Positions 19,380-29,829 of a stretch of 31,500 bases of DNA are shown piece after piece. The stretch is from Isohypsibius dastychi (Eukaryota > Tardigrada > Eutardigrada > Parachela > Isohypsibiidae). Each line of letters starts with the position of its first letter. The stretch's first letter is position 1. The notes under the pieces are model-generated. The model searched no databases, was not told where the DNA came from, and worked only from the letters and a program-made list of their open reading frames with translations. Position numbers and translations under genes: made by a program. Where the stretch lies: contig JAQIWT010000149.1 in assembly GCA_034696485.1 (NCBI GenBank), forward strand, positions 1 to 31,500. The letters are read 5' to 3'.

Positions 19380-21080
19380 GCACACGAAACTGCAAATTTT
19401 ACCGTATCTCCCCAGTTTGTTGGATGCACCGCAACTGCTAACCCTTTCAAAGAAACCGCGATTTACGGAAAGTTTGTGATAGCTTATTTCTTAGCAGCCG
19501 AGACAATAGAGCCAATCGAGGAATTTGTTCTGTCGTGTTCAACTGGTCCGTTTCGGAGAACTTGACAAAGGTTCTTAATACGTTTTTATTGTTTACTTCA
19601 ATGTACCTATGTACTTCTACTGTGGAAATACGACAGAACCACAACTGACCGTTCGGAAAAATGCTTTAGCAGGCGAATCACAACTCCGTTAACCATGTTA
19701 AAATCTTCTCGCCTCTGCTCTCGAATTTCTCTTTCATCATCTTCGTTAAAGCCATCTCAAAAACTAGTTTTTTTCAGTATTAATGTTTTATTTTTAACAA
19801 GTTATCGTTAATAATGTGATACGATTCTCGTGGCACAAAAGCGGTGTCCGATGTCGTTCATGCCAAACAAGTCGAGCAGACGTCATTATCCGCCATCCGC
19901 GTAAATCTGCGCTATACACAGTTCGGTTTGCTGGTCAATGACCAGTCAGTCAGATCAGGTGACATGATTTTGAAGTTTTCTAACAACTGATTACGGAATT
20001 ATTATCGTCGGTTTTTCACTGTGATGAAGTCTGTGCTTTGCGTATTGGTTACAAAGCTCTGATTACGTTTCGCCGGCAAGGAAAAATGAAAGTTATCATT
20101 ACATTGGTCAGTTAAATCACTCGCGTGTGATGCGGCAGTGACGCTGCTCGATTTGATTGGCAGGCTCGACATTAGACACGGTCTTTGTTGGTGAAATTCT
20201 GAAACAGCAAGCAAAGTTTGAAGGTGAATTTGAAAACCTAAATGATTCACGATATCAGCATACCGAATCAAACCTTAGAATTTAACTGTTCTCGAAAAAA
20301 GAAAATCCTTTCTGGAGCCAATTTTCAAAATGATATTGTCAATAGATATTGCAGCTGAATCCGAAGCGACATCCAAAAGCACGTGATTTTATCAATGAAA
20401 CAATGTGGAACACAACAGAATTCTACCGTCACTCTGCAATATATTCCATCCCGCTGACAGTTCTTGAGAATCTCTTGAGATGAATCAAAGTCACTTGTTT
20501 CGGTTTGTTTTTCAATCAGCAGACTTTACCAGAGTCAATCTGTCCGCTACGCCGAAAAGTGAACTTACAGGCCGCATCGTGATGAGTGTAGTGATTGTCC
20601 CGTTATCATCGCTATCTGGTGTTGTGTTAATCGGTGGAGCCTCATGCTGTTGCTCCTACTTTGTTACAAAAACAGTTGGTTTTTGGTAACCCTCTTCTTA
20701 ACACTACAAAATTGTCTGATTGTCTTTTTTTTCTTCAGAAATCCTGCGAAGGTCTCGACAAGAAAATTAATGCTTTACGAAGAAAGATGGTACTTGCCCG
20801 TCAGCCGGCATGAGAGACTGGTGTTTCGAACGGCGTTGAGTGCCATTTGCCGGGAAATCTTCGCAAGTGATGCCCAGGATTGCTCTTTGGTTAGCTGCAA
20901 ACATGGTGAGGTCAATTCCGATTTCGTACGCTCTGGTGACAAGGATTCTGTCTTTTCATGCTTCCACGCTGTGTTTGTTGATCGCTGGATGGTTTGCGTG
21001 TTATTCTAGAGAGTCCATTGTGCCGACAAAGTTCCGATTTTATCATTCATACCTTTCCGAAAGATTACGACTTCATTTGG
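19380..21080 (+). pseudogene. Copy E: degenerate membrane E3 paralogue
   Basis: Exon 2 (19380-19572) keeps the QFVGCTATANPF core but loses one base near 19531 and runs into TGA. Exon 3 (about 20340-20690) has a small insertion after CTTGAGAA that brings in TGA, yet keeps the FTRVNLSATPKS segment and the transmembrane stretch. Exon 4 (20739-20905, 167 nt) reads CAGCCGGCATGA, a stop where copy D has CAGCCGGTGCGC. The last exon (about 20968-21060) has lost key cysteines (a VDRWM-like remnant and one CRQ). No exon 1 was found. At least three independent lesions make it a pseudogene. Confidence 0.8.
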
Positions 21081-21284
21081 AGGGCAGCTAAATCGAAATG
21101 TTCAGATGATTTTCGTAGTCTGGTTATACAGTAAGACCCAGTTCGATATCAAGTCAATAAAACACGTCGTTCTATAATTTGTTGTTCTATAATTTGTTGA
21201 ACTCGATTTAAGGAAGTCCTTTGATTTAACATGGTTCAAAACATAGCACACAGTAAGTGAGCACAAATTTGTACAGCTGAAGAT

Positions 21285-21360
21285 ATTCGCATCTACATAA
21301 ATCACCATTCGTTTTCCGCGATCGATGCTTCGGATCAACCACTTCATTTTCTGACTGCTT
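21285..21360 (+). other. Conserved 3' block of RING-type copies (copy E)
   Basis: This copy reads GCATCTACATAAATCACC, then ATTCGTTTTCCGCGATCGAT and CACTTCATTTTCTGACTG. It is the clearest copy together with 13695-13770. Confidence 0.6.
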
Positions 21361-21536
21361 AACGTAATCGACAATTTAATTTCTACGTTGATGCATAGTG
21401 AGGCTAAAAGACACTAGAGGCAAAGATGCATGGTTGATTTGAAACGCGAAAGATGTGGGGGTACGAAAGGAGCTTGTCGGAAGACGGTGTTGCATACCGA
21501 GGACTTGCCGAACAAACCCCCAAACAACCCCCAGCA

Positions 21537-22500
21537 TCACAGGAGTCGAGGACACGAAGTTGGATTAGCAGATCGGATGTAGGACTGGTATGCTTTGCTC
21601 TTCCAGCGACCGGCGGTTTGGATCTCGGAGTGAGGGTGACCTTTTTCTGCGGCGGAGGTTGCGGCTCCGATTCTGAAGCTGTGGGTTCCGTAGCGTCTGA
21701 GATTCGGCGTTCCAGCCAAGAAGCGACGCATTAAACGGAGAAAATGGTTACGAGTCAAGAACTCTCCTGAAGCGAACGTGAAGATTGGCAGGATATGATA
21801 TCGTGGTAGGGAGCCTGGGAATCCGATTGGCCGGTTGGCGATCATACGGCGGTAAGCCTTGACTGGACAAACGTCTGAGTTGGAGCTTTTGACGAGCAGT
21901 TGGTGACCTTTACCGAGCTGGTCGGTTTTTGAGGAACGGATGTTGACCTGCAGCGCTGTCTTCTTTCTGACGAGGGTAACGTCGCAAAAGCGAAGGCATC
22001 GCTTTTTGTCGTACTTTTTGGTGGAGTAGCTGGTGAATTCGCCGACTCGAAGGAACGCTGAGAAGGCCAGGGAGAAGGCGAACCAAATGACGGCCATATC
22101 GTAGAAGTTTAGTTCAGAGATGAAGATGTTATTTTGGATGACTGTCATCAGATGGGAAGTGATGGGAAGGCGCTGATCGGGCTTGGTTGGAGCAGTTCGT
22201 TGATAACCTTTGAAAGTGCGCTTGACGAGACCTGAAGTAGAAGGGCTCGGATAGCCATTTTCGACGTGGTAATTGGTGATGGCAGCGACATAAACTTTCG
22301 CCGTGGCTAGGGAAATGCGTTGGTCGTGAAGGTCACCAAGGAAGTTGGCCAGTGTCGTAGCTTAGGCTGGCAATGCTGACTGTGACGAACGATTACAGTG
22401 GTTCAGGAATTTTTTCAGGCCGGCTTGGTAGGATTTACGCGTGGAAGGCGCGATGTGGCTGGTGAGTAGGAACGTTGCGGACGGTGTCAAATGGCTGGGA
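21537..22500 (-). pseudogene. Tyrosine recombinase of the DIRS/PAT-type element
   Basis: The N-terminal core-binding part (about 22500-22200, with HIAPSTRKSYQAGLKKF) is interrupted by an in-frame TAA at 22362-22364. The 203-residue open frame 22148-21537 holds the complete catalytic set: Arg in FLRVGEF (34), Lys in SSKTDQ (74), His-x-x-Arg in THSFR (156, 159), Trp 182 and the likely nucleophile Tyr in QSYIR (190). In this order the enzyme integrates a circular DNA intermediate by recombination instead of DDE cutting. The catalytic half is surprisingly well kept, but the N-terminal stop means a full enzyme is not made without readthrough. Confidence 0.85.
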
Positions 22501-24335
22501 ACAGAGACAGAAGGATTTGATCGACGTGAAGTGGGATAGCGGCTGGATTTGGCTTTGCGTTTTTGGCCAAACTTCTGAACCGGCTCATCTGGAATCGAGA
22601 GAGGGAATCAGCAATATCGTTGTTGCAACCATCAATATGAACAATCTTCAGAGCAAAATCATTCTCAGCAGCAATTGCCGTAATTAGTCGCATTAATTTT
22701 AAAACTCCTCGGTTGGTGGAGCCGAGTTTCTTCCAGGCCCGGGCGCAGCCCAAATTATCGCAGTGAAAGAGCAGACGTTGACCGGTGAAACTCGAGCCCC
22801 AGAGGCAACATGCGGCGTAAATCGGAAACATTTCGAGCAATTCGATACATGGGTTGGAATCGAGAACAAAGGAAGGCCATTTGACATTAAACCAGGCTCC
22901 GTTGAAGTAGCCGCCGTAACCGATGCTCATGGCAGCGTCGGTATATAGATTAAGAACAGATGGCAGCGCCCAATTAATTGACAGAAACGACGCGGTACCG
23001 TTCCACTACGGGAGAAATTCGGACCACCAAGTCAGATCGAGAAAGAAATCGGAATTAAGATTGATGACGTTCAACAATCGAGACCGTGAAAGTTGGTCAA
23101 TCAGTCGGCGCGTGAAAAGCCGCCCAGAGGGCACACATTTTGCAGCAAACTGCAATGACCCGATTAAGCTCTGCAGCTCTTTGACGGTACATTGAGACTT
23201 CTCAGACCACGCGAACAACAGGGCAATAATTTCAGCCAGCTTTCCCGGAGGCAGGGACAAGGTATAATTGACAGTGTCAATAAGAATGCCGAGAAAAGGC
23301 AAAGCAGTGCAGGGAAGAATAGTTTTATCTTCGGCCAGAGGCACGCCGAGATCACTCGTCTGATTCAGAGTTACCGACCAAAAGAAAATCATCTACATAG
23401 TGCACTAGATTTTCTGAGCCGGTTAGATTGACAAAAATATCATGAATCGCTTTTGTAACCAGACAGAATAAGTAAGGCGAGAATCTGCATCCAAAAGGGA
23501 GAACAATGTCAAAGAAGTAAAGATCGTTAACACAATAACCCAGCAGGTGCCAGTCTTCTGGTCTCACAGGAATAAGACGAAAAGCATGCTTGATATCTAG
23601 TTTAGCCAAAAGAGCTCCTCTACCAGCAAGAGTGATTAGCCTGACTGCATCATCAATTGAGGAGAGAGTCATGGAATAAGATGCCTTGTCGATAAACGAG
23701 TTGACGCTGTCACCATTGGGACGTGAAAGATCCATTATGATTCGAAAACCTCCACTCTTTTTCTCGCGTACACCAAGGGAACTGACTACGAAATTGTCGA
23801 AAGGTGGTTCTTTAAAAGGGCCGACGGAGTGGGAGAGTGAAATTTCTTTTAGTACTGATTTTTCGAGAATAGCAGAATGCTCTTTGGCAGAAAGTTGATT
23901 AGGAGTAAGACGTGGCTTATCAATTCCGACGAATCCTATATTGGCACCAAAAGTGAGGATTTTGATTAATTCAAAAACAAAGGTTTTTTCGGAGTGAAAA
24001 GAAAGATAGTGAGCAAACATATCAGGCTTGAGCGGAGTCCGGATTGCGGCCGGTATTGGAGGAGGAGGGAGTGCGGTGATTGAAGTTGCCGTGAAGGGTA
24101 GACTGGCAGGTGAGGCATTTGTGGATTCTCCCTCTGCGACAGGGCGAAGCGCAGTTCCCATCGTTAAAGTTGCAACAGACCTGGTTTTGGATATCCCCAC
24201 TTGGTGTGGGGCGCCCGCGAAATGACGATTTATTGCTCTCGGTTCGATGCACAGGGCAATTGGGCGCCATGTAGCCAGGATCGTTGCATTTGAAGCATCG
24301 ACGATCGGATGACAGATGATTCGCTGGACCATCAA
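22487..24335 (-). pseudogene. Reverse transcriptase and RNase H of the DIRS/PAT-type element
   Basis: The RT palm motifs are clear: LAKLDIKHAFRLIPV, LPFGCRFSPYLF and YVDDFLLVG (frame 24335-23352). Immediately after YVDD about a dozen residues and the frame are lost; the thumb continues one frame over (GVPLAEDKT, FLGILIDT, 23392 on). A TAG at 23006-23008 then interrupts the link to RNase H, which keeps its acidic residues (YTDAA, the Glu in CIELLE, FHCDN, NNDIADSLSR). The RT start overlaps Gag by about 310 bp in the +1 frame, so the original was probably made by frameshifting or internal initiation. It cannot be active. Confidence 0.88.
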
Positions 24336-25194
24336 AGCGTAGGGTGGTCTGAGCTGTCTGGAAGTGAAGTTCAGTCCAGATGTCCAGGTCGTCCGGTCTG
24401 CTGGTTGCCAGTAGACGAAGCTGAGCGTCGTAGCTTATCCACTGAGTGATGGAATGACCGGCTTTTGGTTCGGCAATTGACGCGATTACGTCGGCGTACT
24501 TTGTCAGCGAGACGGACAGATATGGGAAATGGAAAACACGATCCATTTGGAACACGTGGAACGCACGTAGCCAGCTCGCGAATGAGGATACTTTCTCACG
24601 ATTCTGACCATCAGTTTCGGCGCGGCGAGGGTTGACGTGCTCGCTCACATTAGCTCGGTTTGATGGTAGAAGATCATGAATATTGATATGCTCAGAAAGT
24701 TTAGCAAGTTTAGAGCGCATGCTAGAGGAAACAGCTGGCAAATCAGAGAATTCGATTGAGAAAGAATGATTTTGACCATGCGGGGTAACCAAAATTCTTT
24801 CGGGAATAACTGAGCCGAGACGGCTATGGACAGGGCCGCGTTTCGTAAGAGTGGTCGAATTAGTGCGAGAACCAGACGGAACCATGAGAATTCCGTTGTC
24901 TACCATCTCACCTGGTTTTTGTTCCGAGAGCTGAGACTGCAGGTTAGCTACTAGTTCCTCCAAGTTAGCAATTCGGTCCACTTGTTTCACAGCCGGAACC
25001 TTCTTTTTCTGAATGACACGCCGGGAAGTTGTTTTAGCTGGCGGAATCCAAGGCATTTGGTTGTTGCGGGCGGCACGGGCGCGAGTGGAGACGGTTGGAA
25101 TCTGTTGACCTTGTTGTCCGTTGTTCACAGCATATCTGGTGGAAGATTGGCGAGATGAGACGTTATCCTCGGAAAATGAATCGGAATCGGACAT
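24022..25194 (-). CDS. Gag-like protein of the DIRS/PAT-type element
   Basis: The frame is 390 residues and uninterrupted from ATG 25194. It starts with an acidic Ser-rich stretch, then a basic part (TTSRRVIQKKK) and a short predicted coiled coil (about 72-92). A zinc knuckle lies near residue 300: CFKCNDPGYMAPNC, in which the usual His of CCHC is Tyr. The C-terminal end has a second Cys/His array (NFNDGNCASPC, HKCLTC, STLHG) like that at the end of DIRS and PAT Gag proteins. Such proteins bind element RNA. It is the only intact frame of the element. Confidence 0.8.
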   Translation of the reverse strand: MSDSDSFSEDNVSSRQSSTRYAVNNGQQGQQIPTVSTRARAARNNQMPWIPPAKTTSRRVIQKKKVPAVKQVDRIANLEELVANLQSQLSEQKPGEMVDNGILMVPSGSRTNSTTLTKRGPVHSRLGSVIPERILVTPHGQNHSFSIEFSDLPAVSSSMRSKLAKLSEHINIHDLLPSNRANVSEHVNPRRAETDGQNREKVSSFASWLRAFHVFQMDRVFHFPYLSVSLTKYADVIASIAEPKAGHSITQWISYDAQLRLLATSRPDDLDIWTELHFQTAQTTLRFDGPANHLSSDRRCFKCNDPGYMAPNCPVHRTESNKSSFRGRPTPSGDIQNQVCCNFNDGNCASPCRRGRIHKCLTCQSTLHGNFNHRTPSSSNTGRNPDSAQA

Positions 25195-25764
25195 GATGAG
25201 TAATCCGAACGCAATGAAATAGGTGCGAATAGATTATCAATAAATTGGGGCTGGATAAAAGTTAAAACGGTTGTTGGGACAGAAACCGAGGAAAAACAAG
25301 GTAATCCGAGATAGCAGATAACTGAGGTGTGCTTTGGTGGATCAGTGACCTTTCGAGCAGCCACTAGTGAAAAATAGCCTTGGGAGTAGCCGCTAGTTAA
25401 ATCGCCAGCAAAACCAAATGTGAGTGACTGACAGAGTCAGTTGATACCAAAGAGGAGAGCGTTCGGAAAAGTAGGATATCGTGAGAGCAGTGCGAGGGAG
25501 AGAGAGGCTATCGAGAGCAAAGGCAGTGGTCAACTTGTAATTAACACCAGTTGACTGGCCGTCAACTTTCATTTACTTCAGATCACTGGATGATGCGGAC
25601 TCAGAGGAAATTCTTTTCTTTTTTTATTGCAGATCTTGGTGTCGGAAGTAGTATTAAGGATTTAGTCAACTGAAAGCGATTTCCGTCCAGAAAGAGAGAT
25701 TACAAAAAGTTCATTTTTCCAGAATGACTGATTTCGGCGTTTGGAACTGGAATTCTGATCGGTC
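25195..25764. other. 5' region of the retrotransposon and junction to copy F
   Basis: No gene is seen. Two imperfect 24-bp direct repeats (AGCAGCCACTAGT and AGTAGCCGCTAGT) lie at about 25356-25410 and could belong to the element end. ACTGACAGAGTCAGT at 25428-25442 is a short palindrome. The border between element and host cannot be fixed. Confidence 0.4.
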
Positions 25765-26090
25765 CGATTTTTGGGAAGTCTTTGGGGAACTTTATGTCAG
25801 AAAGTGAAGTCAATTGACTACCTACGTAATTGTGGAACGCACGAGGCTTCGGAAATTGCGATAGGAACTGAGCCATTCCGTTTCAGGATGTGGTGTAGGG
25901 AAAGTATGGAGCCATGATAGAATTCGTTGGTTTTCTATGCAGTCGAATGGTCATGGTCTACTGACTGTCTGAGCATGTTAATATGCCCAGACCAGATTAG
26001 TGGTGATGGTGAATATTCAATTTCATCCAACTGATAACAAGGCTGACCACTAGCCTTTGAACTATTTAGGCGAGAGGCTGAAAGAAGGTA
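25765..26090 (+). promoter_or_regulatory. Upstream block shared by RING-less copies F and B
   Basis: This is the counterpart of 6600-6910, with the same order of short conserved runs ending in ACTATTTAGGCGAGAGGCTG. It probably contains the promoter of copy F. Confidence 0.45.
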
Positions 26091-26305
26091 GAAGAGGGGA
26101 GTTATTTGCTTCCACTGGCGTTTCACTCATGCTCTCTCTTGTTTCAACTCTTTGTGATTCCGGCCAATACCAGAGCAGCACGAAATGTACCCACACTCAT
26201 TCACTCACACCAGTAGTCCGATGGCTAATATCTGGCTCATCTCGTCCTGTCCTTCATATGATCTCGAAATTTAGGAAGGAATTCTCGTTATTCTAGTCGA
26301 TCAAT

Positions 26306-28404
26306 ATGGTTCACCATCAACCGATAATGTTGGATATCATCCGATATATATCATATGTGCCGTTGTGTTTCTCGTCCCAACGTTAACGATCATCTTTGGA
26401 GGGATGTGGTTCTTCGATATCGGAAGATTAATTGTCGATAATAATTACTGTAACTTCTACCCGTCCACTACGCGAATCGAGCTGGTGCGAAATGAACTGT
26501 AATAAGTTAGTAAATATATTGTTCTTCACATTATGATACTGTAGATTGGTCAGCTGAATCTTCCCGATAAACGTGAAACTGCAAACTTCTCCGTCTCACC
26601 GCAATTCGTTGGATGCACCGCCTCCGTAAATCCTTTCAAGGGAAACCCATTCTCTGGACAGTTGGTGGTAGTAGCTGATTTATCTTCAGTCGGATCGGTT
26701 CAATCGAGCGAAGAATTTGCTCTGGTCTTACCCAAGTCGTCTTCTTCTGGGAACTTATCACAGGTTCGTCATAGATCTTTTCTGGATTAGTCTGAACTTG
26801 AAATTTCAATATTTCTCCGCAAATTATCGGCCAGTAGCTTCGAATTCTGTTTCCAGAACCATTCTGTATTGAGTCCTTCATTTTGGCATCCCGTTTCAAA
26901 ACTTTGAAATAAATCGAAATCATGACAAATACAGCATCCACCCTCTACAAATACAGTATACTGTTTACTGTACAGCCAAATGCAATAAGCTCTGTACTTT
27001 TTTGCATATTGACATCTCTGGCTTTTAATATGGCGCGGCATCAGCTGATTCAGCTGAGGATTTCGTGACTCTTTTGAGAAACCTCCTGAGTTGGTTGAAA
27101 CCAGACCGATCTCCCTATGTTGAATTATCCTCTGCGGGGGTACGAAGTGAGGATCAGTCTAAAATCAACAACAAATCACCCGTTCATCCAAAAATTCCCA
27201 AACTGCAGGTCGTTAGGCTTCTCAACAAACTAAACAAGAAACTGTCATCAGTTTGAGATGAGCAAAATCGCAATCACCAGAATCTTGAAGAACGCATTGA
27301 AATTTCAGAGCAAGTTGCCATTTATTCGAAATATGTTTGGGCATACGGATGCGTAGGTCAGACTTCCGATACGGACAGATACTGCGTAGATTGCGCCCTG
27401 CACAAAAGTGATCATAAACGCGGTGTCCCTACCTTTAAATCGACGTAAGCGTAACTGGTTGCGCCTGAGCGCAGTCGGCTTAGTGTTTCTCCGTATCACA
27501 AGTCAGACCTACACATCCGTATGCCCAAACATATTTCGGATGAATGGCTACTTGCACTGAAATTTCAATGGGTTCTTCAAGATTTTGGTGATTCCGATTT
27601 TGCTCATCTCAAACTGATGACAGTTTCTCGTTTAGCTTGTTGTGAAACCTAACGACCAGCAGTTTGGGAATTTTTGGATGAACGGGTGATTTGTTGTTGA
27701 TTTTAAAGCGATCCTCACTTCGTACCCCCGCAGAGGATAGCCTTGGCGTGAAGGTTTCGTTTTAAAAATGTGCCATGCCAGCAATTGTGACATGTGTCAG
27801 CAAAGACTATAGAAGGTGACACTGTATATGGAAGTGTGAGTCACCCCTACAGTTATTGAAATGACCTTTGTCAGCAGATGATGCGGCTTGATACCAAACA
27901 CCATCCGAGGGCCATTATTCTGCTTACCAATGACACGCAATGGAACGCATCCGAATTCGGTAATCGCATCGGGATCATAGCTTTTCCACTGACCGTACTG
28001 GAACAAAATCAAAGCCACCTTTTCCAGTCTGTTCTCCAGTCAGCAAACATCACCAGAGTGAACTTGTCTGCTACACCAAGCATATTGCTCATACCCTGCG
28101 ACATCGGCAGGGTTCTGTTGATAGTACTTTCTTATTTCGCCTTTATGGCTGTGGTCTGGTTTGGATGGTTCTATGTGCTTCAGAAAACTGTATGTTAAAC
28201 ACCATTCCATGAGAATATAGAATATTTATTTGTGTTCTTCAGGGAATCTGTGAAAACCTTTACAAAACAATCAATCGTTTACGACATAAGATTGCAAATA
28301 ACCGTAAGTCTGTGCGTGGTGTCGGAGTTTCGAACAGCACAAAGATGGTCATTTACCTTGAAATTTCAGCTGTTGGGAATCTATCACACTCCTTGGCATG
28401 GTGA
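26306..28404 (+). pseudogene. Copy F: RING-less family member with exon 1 frameshift (exons 26306-26484, 26545-26763, 27878-28189, 28243-28404)
   Basis: Exons 2-4 are open and in phase: 73 codons with QFVGCTASVNPF, 104 codons with AIILLTN and PLTVLEQNQSHLFQ plus a transmembrane helix, and a 53-residue tail. As in copy B the RING ligands are gone (TKMVIY replaces EECAIC) and the frame ends at TGGTGA on the exon 4 donor. Exon 1 is 179 nt, not a multiple of three; the slip lies in an ATATATAT run near 26341-26352, so the start ATG shared with copy B is out of frame. That may be a real mutation or a sequencing error. Intron 2 is about 1.1 kb because of a 614-bp fold-back insertion. Confidence 0.7.
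27126..27739. mobile_element. 614-bp fold-back element in intron 2 of copy F
   Basis: Arms of about 240 bp (27126-27373 and 27491-27739) are reverse complements. The ends are TATCCTCTGCGGGGGTACG and its complement, so TA may be the target duplication as for Tc1/mariner-type elements. The aligned region of copy B (about 7990-8030) passes from TTTAGAT to CCGCCATGGCTTG without it, giving an empty site. The loop has no transposase. Confidence 0.85.
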
Positions 28405-28453
28405 GCTCACCGTTCTTGTCTGCGCGTATGTGATCAGGATTTTCTGTTTTCAG

Positions 28454-28662
28454 AATCATTTTGTATGACATATGCTGACTCATGGATAGGAATGTATCTG
28501 GAACGACCATTGTGTCCCAGAAAATTGAGAACCCTCCGTAACTCATGGCTGGAGGAGCCTCAATATCTTCTTCACATTATCCGTATTGAATCTCGTTGTT
28601 GAATGACTGTGTTTGCGGTTCAAAAAGGATTTTGACTTCTTGCTATAAAACACATGAATAAA
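28454..28662 (+). pseudogene. Copy F: decayed RING exon 5 and polyA signal
   Basis: After TTTTCAG the sequence still shows the RING end outline (GACTCATGGATAGG, then CTGGAACGACCATTGTGTCC where the intact copy has CTGGAATGTCCATTTTGCC). Cysteines are lost and it lies beyond the stop. AATAAA at 28657-28662 matches that of copy B. Confidence 0.6.
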
Positions 28663-28798
28663 ACTTTTCATCCCAAGTTCAATTTGTGTTTCAACTAGGT
28701 CACGCTGGTTTGCGACTGGTTTTTCAATGCTGACTGCAGCCTTTCTGCGCAATTTGTTGATTACGCGAACAGTCGAATCACCTTCCAGAACGCTGTAT

Positions 28799-28943
28799 TA
28801 CTCTGTCCTGCCGATAAATTGAGGTAAAGATTTCTGATTTTGTCAATCAAGACTGCGCGGTGCAGTTGGTGAACAGATGCGGTTACGGTCTTGTTTTACT
28901 GAACCAAAATATTTTACCTACAATTTATCGGCAGGACGGAGTA
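28799..28943. mobile_element. 145-bp hairpin MITE with TA ends
   Basis: The arms TACTCTGTCCTGCCGATAAA and the complement at 28921-28943 continue into AGGTAAA / TTTACCT. The TA at each edge fits a Tc1/mariner-type target duplication. It has no coding capacity. Confidence 0.8.
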
Positions 28944-28984
28944 CATGACAACTGGGGACAGTATGTTCACTGGACCTACTGAGA

Positions 28985-29405
28985 CAAAAACCCTTCAGCG
29001 ATTCGCAGTCGAAGAGCTGCGAGTTACGGGAGCAAACGCAACACCGGTAAAAACATCTGCGTCTACGTACGTTCATTTCCCTGCGAAAAGACTGAAAAAG
29101 GAACTTCAGAAATTCTTCGAACTTGAAAGTCAGATTTACTGGAGATTTTCCGGTGCCCGGGTAGCGACGCGATAGTGGCAGGATGATTCCATCTCCCACA
29201 GGGTGAGCTCCCTGGGTCTCGGGTAAGATTCCCCTCCTGCTCCCCCAGAAATCCACCAGTGCTCAAGGCATGCCGGTGTTTTTACAAGCTGATCCATCCA
29301 CGGTCAGTTTTGACGAAAGTCTGTCTGCCACGCGGAAGATCCTTTTGAGACCACCTGACTTTTCGAACCAGAAGAAATGCCATTTCTGCATCCGTTTTCA
29401 AGTTA
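28985..29405 (+). repeat. Duplicated block upstream of cysteine-rich gene, copy 2
   Basis: This is the counterpart of 14740-15535, shorter because about 200 bp in the middle of copy 1 are missing. It ends with the KKCHFCIR-encoding stretch. A 76-codon frame (28945-29175) and an 83-codon frame (29270-29521) overlap it, but the frames do not agree with copy 1. Confidence 0.5.
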
Positions 29406-29518
29406 GTAGACACAGGTTCAGGCAGAAAAACCTAAATGTTACACAAACTTGCATCTGTAGTCTGTACCTAAATTTATATCTGGTGCATCCCCCCCCTATC
29501 TCAGCTTACTGTGTTCAG

Positions 29519-29816
29519 TGACAAAGTATAAGTCAACAACTAGTCCAATGATTTGCACAGGCTCGCACCATGGTTTGGATGTCCTGACACCAGAATCAGA
29601 ACCTGTGTAGCTTATCTCTGCACCGCAGTTTCTAAACTGGTCTGCAGCGATGTAAAAATCACATACAGTTGTGGAGCACTGATTAGAAATTGTTATCATT
29701 CATTTCAGACGATGGGAACTTGTCGGTGTTCAAGATGTCCACGCTATACTAACCCAGTAAATCGGGATGACGTGTTCGAACAATGCTTTCCGGATGGTAT
29801 TCCAGACTTGGCTTAA
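29519..29816 (+). pseudogene. Small cysteine-rich protein, copy 2, frameshifted
   Basis: It is aligned with 15739-16050. The acceptor and ATG (29548) are kept, but one base is missing between 29556 and 29568 (CAGGCTCGCACC against CATGCCCGGCACC), so the frame ends early. The donor of the small intron is lost as well (ATCACATAC replaces ATCATGGTG). The shifted frame happens to run open through the former intron into the well preserved second exon (GTCRCSRCPRY, FPDG). Unless an upstream exon supplies that frame it is a pseudogene; a TGA just before makes that unlikely. Confidence 0.7.
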
Positions 29817-29829
29817 AACCCTGTGGTCG

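Larger units (their letters stand above)
21537..25194 (-). mobile_element. DIRS/PAT-type tyrosine-recombinase retrotransposon, degraded
   Basis: On the minus strand the order is Gag (25194-24022), RT and RNase H (24335-22487) and tyrosine recombinase (about 22500-21537), overlapping in different frames. This gene order, the lack of an integrase or protease and the recombinase are diagnostic of the DIRS order. Target duplications are not expected for this class. I could not find the split direct or inverted terminal repeats, so the true ends (perhaps about 21420 and 25560) are unknown. Stops and a deletion in RT and recombinase show that it is not autonomous. It sits between copies E and F of the E3 array. 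Confidence 0.88.
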
